In this document: positions 6,108 through 10,588 of the stretch, one piece after another | Layout of the letters: the number at the start of each line of letters is the position of its first letter | How positions within the stretch are numbered: position 1 is the stretch's first letter | NCBI GenBank assembly: GCA_900546715.1 | Contig: UREA01000037.1 | Coordinates: 1-10,588 of the forward strand | Length of the DNA stretch: 10,588 nucleotides | Direction: 5' to 3' | Source: an uncultured Mycoplasmatota bacterium | GTDB taxonomy: Bacteria > Bacillota_I > Bacilli_A > RF39 > UBA660 | Position numbers and translations under genes: made by a program | Notes under the pieces: model-generated | The model's input: the letters and a program-made list of their open reading frames with translations, nothing else | Databases searched by the model: none | What the model was told of the DNA's origin: nothing

Positions 6108-6170
6108 CTAATCCCTATAAATATTAAAGATCAACATGCTCACCCACACCACATATTTATAAAGAGCCAT
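6108..6170 (-). CDS. 20-residue hydrophobic small ORF after recombinase
   Basis: The ATG at 6170-6168 has AGGTG at 9 bases upstream; this overlaps the stop codon of the recombinase gene. The product would be MALYKYVVWVSMLIFNIYRD: a short membrane-type peptide with charged ends. A near-identical DNA start (24 of 25 bases) lies after rep at 2061-2085, where the frame is shifted by one base. Such peptides are below the size of normal annotation and no family is known to me. The alternative is that the shared DNA is a non-coding element. Confidence 0.35.
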   Translation of the reverse strand: MALYKYVVWVSMLIFNIYRD

Positions 6171-6172
6171 TT
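6148..6172. repeat. 25-bp dispersed repeat (partner at 2061-2085)
   Basis: ACCACATATTTATAAAG followed by A, one variable base, and CCATTT occurs here and at 2061-2085, with 24 of 25 bases identical. Each copy lies 10-20 bases after the stop of a replicon gene (recombinase and rep). It covers the start of the small ORFs described there. Confidence 0.75.
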
Positions 6173-6182
6173 TTTAACGCAC

Positions 6183-6935
6183 CTATTTTTTTAAATTAAC
6201 TTTATTCCACATATACCTTGATACTATTGGCTCTATCTCAATAACAATATCATTCTTTTCTTTTTTTCCCTGATACTCAAATACACCAATATAGTTTTTA
6301 TTTTTTAAAATATAATCAACCTTCTGCTTAGAAAATCCATACTTAGCACCTATTTTAGCTAATGAAAGCCCTTTAGACCTCAATTTAAATATCTCTTTAA
6401 CTATTTTAGCTTCTTCCTCATCTATTTCAAATTGACCATATTTATTTACCTTATATCCAAATGCTGGCTTACCACCTACCCACTTATTTTCATTAAGTCT
6501 AGCTATTCTTCCATTTCTAGTTCTTTCATTTATTACAGCTCTTTCAAACTCTGCAAAGCTCCCTAGCATTTGTAAAAATAACATACCTTGAGGGGTTGAA
6601 GTATCAAACATTTCCGTTACACTTACTAAAGCCACTTCATAATTTTGTAACTCATAAATCATAGCTAATAAGTTGTACAAACTACGGTGTATTCTATCAT
6701 TTTTATAAACTATAATCATATCTATGTTATTTTCTTTTACATAATCCATCATCTTATCGTACTCTGGTCTATCTGTAGATTTACCTGATACTGCTTTATC
6801 TATAAACATTTCATCTATCACGATATCGTGAAGTTTAGCATACATTCTAATTTTTTCTTCTTGGTCCTTAAGTGAAGTATTATATACTTGCATTAAGGTA
6901 GATATTCTACAATATCCTACTGCTCTTTTTTTCAT
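6183..6935 (-). CDS. Serine recombinase (resolvase/invertase family), short form
   Basis: The protein has 250 residues. The catalytic N-terminal domain shows YCRIS with nucleophile S12, AVSGKSTDRP and the arginine motif KNDRIHRS (D80, R81, R84), then a long helix (SFAEFERAVINERTR). Residues about 150-245 match the start of the Recombinase domain (WVGGKPAFGYKVN..., YGFSKQKVDYILKNKNYIGV, IVSRYMW). It then ends, without the zinc ribbon and coiled coil of large serine integrases. I chose the ATG at 6935-6933, which has GGAGG 5 bases upstream; a TTG four codons earlier is less likely. Such enzymes break and rejoin DNA at short sites through a phosphoserine link, for integration, inversion or multimer resolution. 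On a plasmid, resolution or integration is likely. No partner integrase genes are near. Confidence 0.88.
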   Translation of the reverse strand: MKKRAVGYCRISTLMQVYNTSLKDQEEKIRMYAKLHDIVIDEMFIDKAVSGKSTDRPEYDKMMDYVKENNIDMIIVYKNDRIHRSLYNLLAMIYELQNYEVALVSVTEMFDTSTPQGMLFLQMLGSFAEFERAVINERTRNGRIARLNENKWVGGKPAFGYKVNKYGQFEIDEEEAKIVKEIFKLRSKGLSLAKIGAKYGFSKQKVDYILKNKNYIGVFEYQGKKEKNDIVIEIEPIVSRYMWNKVNLKK

Positions 6936-7062
6936 GTCATCCTCCAAATGTATTTTATTTAATTTGTTTCATTATATTAAATTCTCTTAAGGAGTTTTAT
7001 ATTTAATATTTAATAAATTTAAATCTAAAAATAAATAAAATTAATAAGTATTTTCCCCCTTT

Positions 7063-7098
7063 CTGGAGAGTACATAACAACAGTTATCTACTCTCTAG
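7063..7098. other. Long imperfect palindrome upstream of recombinase
   Basis: CTGGAGAGTA (7063-7072) pairs with TACTCTCTAG with one G-T pair. After a C-C mismatch, ATAAC pairs with GTTAT around AACA. It lies 128 bp before the recombinase start and shares the half-site TACATAAC/GTTAT with 6042-6060. It could be a recombination site, an operator or a leader hairpin. The gene-free stretch 6936-7355 contains only this, two terminator hairpins and AT-rich sequence; tiny ATG frames there lack ribosome sites. Confidence 0.5.
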
Positions 7099-7156
7099 AC
7101 TTTAAAATATACCTAATTACTATATTTAGGGTAGCTTTTATAATAGTATTTAAACT

Positions 7157-7193
7157 AAAAAGGTCAAGTTTGTCGGCTCAAACTTGACTTTTT
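7157..7193. terminator. Strong bidirectional terminator hairpin
   Basis: AAAAA-G-GTCAAGTTTG pairs with CAAACTTGAC-TTTTT (one bulged G) around TCGGCT. Runs of A and T at the ends suit termination on both strands. It lies between rpn and the recombinase. Confidence 0.75.
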
Positions 7194-7328
7194 AGATTTG
7201 AAATAATTTTTATACTTAAGTAATACCAACATTTAAACTTTAAAATATCCTCATTATTTTTTTATTTTTCATAAATCTATTCTAATTTATTTATCAAAGT
7301 TTGTCGAATATATTAAAATACATAAAAA

Positions 7329-7347
7329 TGGAGGGATACTCCCTCCA
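7329..7347 (-). terminator. Terminator of the rpn gene
   Basis: TGGAGGGA and TCCCTCCA pair around a 3-base loop; on the minus strand TTTTTATG follows. It begins 8 bases after the rpn stop codon. Confidence 0.75.
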
Positions 7348-7355
7348 ACTATGAT

Positions 7356-7538
7356 TTATTTAACTTCATCTTTTAAAGCTTTTACCTCATCTACTGTCAA
7401 TCCTGTTTTTTGAGCTATTATTTCTATTGATAGTATATCAAGTAGCCCCTTTGCTATTTCTATAGCCTTCTTTTTTTCTCCAGCTTTTATACCTTCTTCT
7501 TTTCCTTCTTCAATAAGACTCTTTCCTATTTCAGTCAC
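7356..7538 (-). CDS. Intragenic small protein (RpnS-like, 60 aa) inside rpn
   Basis: Within rpn, AAAGGAGGAG (7554-7545) lies 6 bases before an in-frame GTG (7538-7536, codon 215). The 60-residue product would be the C-terminal helical part: (M)TEIGKSLIEEGKEEGI onward. The two Glu codons forming the site are GAG GAG, while about 24 of 28 Glu codons in the gene are GAA, which suggests the site is selected rather than chance. Established work on E. coli Rpn describes such short intragenic proteins (RpnS) as antitoxins of the full-length nuclease. Whether this one is translated is inference. Confidence 0.55.
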   Translation of the reverse strand: MTEIGKSLIEEGKEEGIKAGEKKKAIEIAKGLLDILSIEIIAQKTGLTVDEVKALKDEVK

Positions 7539-8180
7539 TCTTAACTCCTCCTTTACTCTTTCTAAATCTTTACCACTTAAAAATTTATTAGCAAAAGCAT
7601 ATAAAATAGATTCCATATCTCTTTTATATGGACTAGTTATTTCTTTACTTAACTTTATAGCCTTTAATATTTTTTCACTTTTATCCATTTTTCCACCCAT
7701 AACTGGTGTAAATGTAAGCTTTATAATATCTTGTTTATCTATATCTTTCCCACTAGATAGCTTATCTATTATTTCATCAAAAACTTTATCGCCATCTTCA
7801 TTAACCATAGATATAGCATTTACTTTATAAGTATTTATACCACAATTATATTCACTAATTGGATTTTTGATATCACCTGAGTAAACAACATATGTGATAA
7901 CTTCTTTTTTAGTTTGATGATTAAGTAGTGCTTCATAAGTTCTAAATCTCATTAAATCATCTATTCCCTTATCAGTTGTTTGAAACTCAAAATGTATATA
8001 GCTATCATCTTCCATTAAGAATGTATAATCCATATACATGTTTTTACTTTCTAAAACAACTAATTCCGTTGGACCATTATCTTTTACTTTTTTATCTATT
8101 CCAAAGAACTTAAGACCTTCTTCTGCGAATATATCCATTGCTCTTTTCATTATAAAATCTTCATAATTTGGCTTTTTCAT
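7356..8180 (-). CDS. rpn: Rpn-family PD-(D/E)XK nuclease
   Basis: The protein has 274 residues with a start after AAGGCGGTGA, a near-ideal ribosome site. The nuclease core shows MDYTF (D51) and HFEFQ (E65, Q67), the D...ExQ form of the PD-(D/E)XK fold in the Rpn/PDDEXK_2 family. The C-terminus has the charged EEGKEEGIKAGEKKK segment and a helical end (IAQKTGLTVDEVKALKDEVK) usual in this family. Rpn proteins cut DNA. E. coli members raise RecA-independent recombination, and some act as toxic anti-phage effectors that are held in check by a small protein made from the 3' end of the same gene. An internal start of that kind is visible here (separate entry). The gene stands alone with its own terminator, next to the DNA-binding gene and the recombinase. 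Confidence 0.85.
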   Translation of the reverse strand: MKKPNYEDFIMKRAMDIFAEEGLKFFGIDKKVKDNGPTELVVLESKNMYMDYTFLMEDDSYIHFEFQTTDKGIDDLMRFRTYEALLNHQTKKEVITYVVYSGDIKNPISEYNCGINTYKVNAISMVNEDGDKVFDEIIDKLSSGKDIDKQDIIKLTFTPVMGGKMDKSEKILKAIKLSKEITSPYKRDMESILYAFANKFLSGKDLERVKEELRVTEIGKSLIEEGKEEGIKAGEKKKAIEIAKGLLDILSIEIIAQKTGLTVDEVKALKDEVK

Positions 8181-8285
8181 TAGTTCACCGCCTTAATTTT
8201 TAATATACTATATTAATGTATTGATTAAAAGTATATAATATAAATATATATTTTTCTGAAATTAATAATATATCTAAACCATCTT

Positions 8286-8322
8286 AACCATCTTAATTAA
8301 GCTGCAATTAATTAAGGTGGTT
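8286..8322. terminator. Hairpin terminator after the DNA-binding gene
   Basis: AACCATCTTAATTAA and TTAATTAAGGTGGTT pair over 15 bp with one mismatch around GCTGCAA. The hairpin touches the stop codon of the upstream gene. A 9-base ACCATCTTA duplication sits at its outer side. TTTATTTTATATT follows on the plus strand. Confidence 0.65.
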
Positions 8323-8957
8323 TATTTTATATTCTCATAAAACTTAATGTATTGATTTAGAATATAGTTTAGTAACTCTTGTTGAGTTACTCCACTATCT
8401 TTTAGATCTTCTGCAATTTTCTCAAATCCTTTTTGAACTTCTACATCTAGCTTTAAAGTCTTTGCTCTATAGTCCCTTTTTGCTTGTTTGAAGTTATATA
8501 TATCTCTTACTATATCTTCTTTTTTCTCAATATTACTATCTGTAATATCTTTGTAATATTCATTTTGACCATCTAGTATTGCCTTTATTCTATCTACATT
8601 ATCCATTAAATATATAAGGCTATTTTTTTGATGATTTGATATCTCTAAATTGGTTGTAATATTATTTATTACTGGAATACTACTTTCTTTTTTCGGGGTA
8701 CTTTTTATATTACTTTCTGTAATATTACTGTAATATTTCTTTCGTCACCCCGCTTGTACATCAGTATTTGCAAGGATATACTGCTTTTTACTCTGGCTAT
8801 ATTTATACCCAAATTTAGAGAAATTCTTACTTATAGTCTTTCGTGATATCTCAACTTCTTCTGAAAAAGCAGTTAATGTTTTACCTTCTTTTAGTATGTT
8901 ATTTACATACTCTATTTGAGCTAATATATCTAAGTTTTTGAATTGTTCCTTGTTCAT
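8322..8957 (-). pseudogene. Plasmid HTH/ribbon-helix-helix DNA-binding protein split by in-frame TGA
   Basis: GGAGATGATAAT precedes the ATG at 8957-8955. The first 70 codons end in TDVQAG and TGA (8747-8745). The same frame then stays open for 140 more codons to TAA at 8322, with no ribosome site before its first ATG (8606). Full length would be about 210 residues. Residues 1-62 hold a helix-turn-helix (LTAFSEEVEISRKTISKNFS). A polar linker follows with two related segments (KKYYSNITESNIKS and NEYYKDITDSNIEK). The last 50 residues look like a ribbon-helix-helix domain (TLKLDVEVQKGFEKIAEDL, VTQQELLNYILNQYIKFY). Two DNA-binding domains suit a plasmid partition, copy-control or repressor protein. 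The operator-like sites upstream and inside the gene agree. TGA followed by C is a leaky context in many systems, so readthrough is possible. Confidence 0.7.
8530..8737. repeat. Palindromic ATTAC-N-GTAAT array inside the DNA-binding gene
   Basis: ATATTAC-N5-GTAATAT occurs at 8530-8548 and 8707-8725. AATATTAC-T-GTAATATT lies at 8721-8737 and shares a half-site with the previous one. An extra half-site GTAATATT lies at 8553-8560 and a reversed pair GTAATA-N5-TATTAC at 8656-8672. The 8707 and 8530 sites encode the repeated ITESNI/ITDSNI segments. Confidence 0.75.
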
Positions 8958-8973
8958 ATTATCATCTCCAATA

Positions 8974-9008
8974 AATATTACTTATTGTAATATTATATAT
9001 TACTTATT
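8974..9008. promoter_or_regulatory. Operator-like palindromes upstream of the DNA-binding gene
   Basis: AATATTAC-TTATT-GTAATATT (8974-8994) is a perfect 8+5+8 inverted repeat beginning 17 bases before the start codon on the minus strand. It overlaps a second perfect one, GTAATAT-TAT-ATATTAC (8987-9003). TATTACTTATT recurs at 8976-8986 and 8998-9008, a 22-bp step, close to two helical turns. This suits cooperative binding by a self-regulating repressor. The rest of 9009-9076 is AT-rich without clear features. Confidence 0.65.
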
Positions 9009-9076
9009 AAGTCATTTCTGTAATTTTTTATATTAAATTTTAAATATAATTGTATTTTTTATTAAGTACATAAAAA

Positions 9077-9113
9077 AAGAGTTTAAGTGTGATCATAAAA
9101 TACTTAAACTCTT
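9077..9113. terminator. Perfect 12-bp hairpin terminator
   Basis: AAGAGTTTAAGT (9077-9088) and ACTTAAACTCTT (9102-9113) pair perfectly around 13 bases; A-runs before and T-rich bases after suit termination on both strands. It would end the transcript of the 247-residue secreted-protein gene, about 120 bases after its stop. Confidence 0.7.
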
Positions 9114-9231
9114 CTTATTTGTATTTTCTAGTCAATTTTTTCTTCCTAGCTATTTCACTTAATGATAAATAAATATCTACTCCTACATCTTTATAATTTA
9201 AAATATTTTCATATTAAAAACTTATATATTT

Positions 9232-9975
9232 CTACTCTTCTTCTCCAAATTCAATCTTAAAATCTCCTATAACTTTTCCATCTTTATTATAAACATTGAT
9301 AGTTCTTTCCTCAGAACTATCTTTTCTTACCTCCTCTTCATATACATATCCTTCTATACCATTTGTTGCTTTTGCCAGTATCATTCCTTTTTCATTATAC
9401 ATATACTCACGTTCTTTTAATTTTTTATTAGGTATATCTAAATTTTTTAATATATCTTTATAATTTTCAAAAACATTCTCTACTAACTTATCACTATTTT
9501 TATTATACGGAGATATCCATTTAGCTTGTTTAAAACGCCAATTAGAAGATAAGTTATTATATTTCATATCTCCACCTGTAGTAAATGTAGAGTAACCATC
9601 TGCATATCTAGTAGTTACACTTACTGCAGTTGTTCCATTTGTATTATAATAATATGGTGTTGCTGCTATTAATGAATACTCCGTTCCCCATAATGTCATA
9701 GATAGCCCCATATCTTTTGCTGGTTTAGGTGAACCAACTGTTAGAATTCCTCTTGCAGCAGCTTGTCCCATTGATGGCTTAGTTAATATTGATGAATTTA
9801 CTGTATAGTTACCTTTAGTTACTGAACCTGTTGGATGAGTTCCCTTTGATTCAATCTGAACTAAAGATGTATTACTTGCTATCAAACTACGTGCATTTAC
9901 TATTGACGTACTAGCTAAGCCTATTATCGCCAATGATACAACAATTAAACTCTTAGTTTTCTTCCTTAATAACAT
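9232..9975 (-). CDS. Secreted protein of unknown function (247 aa)
   Basis: AGGAGGAAATAAGT precedes the ATG. Residues 1-28 are a signal peptide (LLRKKTKSLIVVSLAIIGLA then STSIVNA). Residues about 30-150 are Gly/Thr/Ser/Tyr-rich with alternating hydrophobics, probably a beta domain (SLIAATPYYYNTNGTTAVSV, TTRYADGYSTFTTGGDM). Residues about 165-247 form a charged, mixed domain (EYMYNEKGMILA, EGYVYEEEV, RTINVYNKDGKVIGDFKI) reminiscent of a C-terminal module seen in other clostridial exported proteins, though I cannot name it. There is no cysteine and no catalytic motif. The first domain has a faint likeness to the 160-residue secreted protein at 1340 (Tyr-Asn-x-Asn-Gly after a hydrophobic strand), too weak to claim homology. 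Confidence 0.85.
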   Translation of the reverse strand: MLLRKKTKSLIVVSLAIIGLASTSIVNARSLIASNTSLVQIESKGTHPTGSVTKGNYTVNSSILTKPSMGQAAARGILTVGSPKPAKDMGLSMTLWGTEYSLIAATPYYYNTNGTTAVSVTTRYADGYSTFTTGGDMKYNNLSSNWRFKQAKWISPYNKNSDKLVENVFENYKDILKNLDIPNKKLKEREYMYNEKGMILAKATNGIEGYVYEEEVRKDSSEERTINVYNKDGKVIGDFKIEFGEEE

Positions 9976-10217
9976 ACTTATTTCCTCCTCATAAAATTAT
10001 TATTTTATGTATTAATCTATTTGGCTAATTTAAATCATTCTTCCCCGTAACATAAATTGGTTTAAATAAAAAAGCTTTTATAAGAATCAGTAATTATTAA
10101 AATTATCTAAATACTAACTCTTTAATTTTAGCTATAGAATTATATTTCACCATTAATTTACTGTAAAATAAATGTTATAAACTAGCATAGAATATACATC
10201 TAAATTTTAATTACTCT

Positions 10218-10245
10218 AACTATATTTTTCTATAAAAATATAGTT
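10218..10245. terminator. Perfect 12-bp hairpin in the amidase-downstream region
   Basis: AACTATATTTTT and AAAAATATAGTT pair around CTAT. It lies 45 bases after the amidase stop and probably ends that transcript, though the U-tract on the minus strand is weak. The gene-free stretch 9976-10289 otherwise holds only AT-rich sequence and the ribosome site of the next gene. Confidence 0.5.
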
Positions 10246-10289
10246 TTGTAACTATTCGTATTTTTTTTTTGATTCATTTTGTTGTTTTA

Positions 10290-10588
10290 TTAACTATTTT
10301 GTATTATATATGTATCTATAAACCCTTTATCCTTGGCCAATTTAACCTGATTTATAGCATTATTTTTATCCTTAAAAGCACCAATACAAACCTTGTATAA
10401 AACATCACTTGCAACAGCTTCTAATCCAAATAAATCTATTAAATTATCCCTAATTACTAGAGCTACCGCTTTAATATTACTACTAACATTTAAATCTCTT
10501 TCCGCATTAACATTAGAAATAAAATCAACCTCAATTAAAGCAGCAGGCATATTAGTATTCTTAAGTACAGAAAGTTTCTGGCTTAACT
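10290..10588 (-). CDS. N-acetylmuramoyl-L-alanine amidase with SPOR tail, 3' part only
   Basis: The last 98 codons are visible and the gene runs out of the window at its 5' side. LSQKLSVLKNTNMPAALIEV then DFISN is the conserved end of the Amidase_3 zinc-amidase domain; the Glu in LIEVDF is the catalytic glutamate. The domain closes with IKAVALVIRDNLIDLFG. A SPOR-like segment follows (YKVCIGAFKDKNNAINQVKL then AKDKGF...YIIQNS), which binds glycan strands stripped of stem peptides. The enzyme cuts the bond between N-acetylmuramic acid and L-alanine in peptidoglycan. Clostridial plasmids and prophages often carry such amidases as lysins. Only one SPOR half is seen, and it is short. Confidence 0.88.
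   Translation of the reverse strand, partial: LSQKLSVLKNTNMPAALIEVDFISNVNAERDLNVSSNIKAVALVIRDNLIDLFGLEAVASDVLYKVCIGAFKDKNNAINQVKLAKDKGFIDTYIIQNS

Noticed and set aside
6936..7355. Tiny ATG frames (5 to 16 codons) between recombinase and rpn
   Set aside because: None has a credible ribosome site; they are expected by chance in AT-rich DNA.
8530..8737. CRISPR array
   Set aside because: The repeats are short palindromes at irregular spacing inside a coding frame, with no spacers and no cas genes.
9115..9213. Open stretch on the minus strand reading NYKDVGVDIYLSLSEIARKK
   Set aside because: About 32 codons with no start codon or ribosome site, between a gene and its terminator. It could be a gene remnant but gives too little to name.
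1..10588. Window as a complete circular plasmid
   Set aside because: Joining the two ends would continue the amidase frame into sequence that does not resemble an Amidase_3 domain, so the window seems to be a piece of a larger replicon.

Overview
The window is very AT-rich DNA (roughly 25-30% G+C by eye). Its Shine-Dalgarno sites are strong (AGGAGG-type), its small genes are densely packed, and its signal peptides are of the Firmicute type. This fits a Clostridium-like member of the Bacillota (Clostridium, Paraclostridium and relatives). A replication initiator, a serine recombinase, a DNA-binding helix-turn-helix/ribbon-helix-helix gene and many interrupted genes point to a plasmid or other accessory replicon. 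Every convincing gene lies on the minus strand, so the layout below runs from high to low coordinates.

Right part (10588 to 8300). The 3' end of an N-acetylmuramoyl-L-alanine amidase with a SPOR tail is cut by the window edge. Next come a secreted 247-residue protein of unknown function and a plasmid-type DNA-binding gene split by one in-frame TGA. That gene carries copies of a palindromic motif (ATTAC, five bases, GTAAT) both upstream and inside its own coding sequence. Middle part (8180 to 4126). An Rpn-family PD-(D/E)XK nuclease contains a well-formed internal ribosome binding site and GTG start for its last 60 codons, the arrangement described for the intragenic antitoxins of Rpn defence nucleases. 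It is followed by a short serine recombinase flanked by related palindromes, a secreted SH3-domain gene broken by a TAA, and an M28-family zinc-peptidase lipoprotein whose usual last metal-binding His is replaced by Asp.

Left part (4020 to 1). Two imperfect direct repeats, 3669 bp apart at corresponding points, each carry a broken Mor-type transcription activator gene. They bracket the replication gene (primase-like domain plus C-terminal helix-turn-helix, with palindromes upstream) and a small operon. The operon encodes a secreted 160-residue protein, an overlapping membrane-anchored 313-residue protein and a 28-residue single-helix membrane peptide. A second 28-residue hydrophobic peptide gene with a very good ribosome site sits just before it. 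Recombination between the repeats would release a 3.67-kb circle with its own rep gene, so the left part may be a small plasmid merged into a larger one.

The leads I consider most worth testing are the gene-within-gene Rpn arrangement, the palindrome array embedded in the DNA-binding gene, the secreted/membrane/micropeptide operon, and a related short sequence encoding (M)xLYKYVV found just after both rep and the recombinase. No rRNA, tRNA or CRISPR array was seen.
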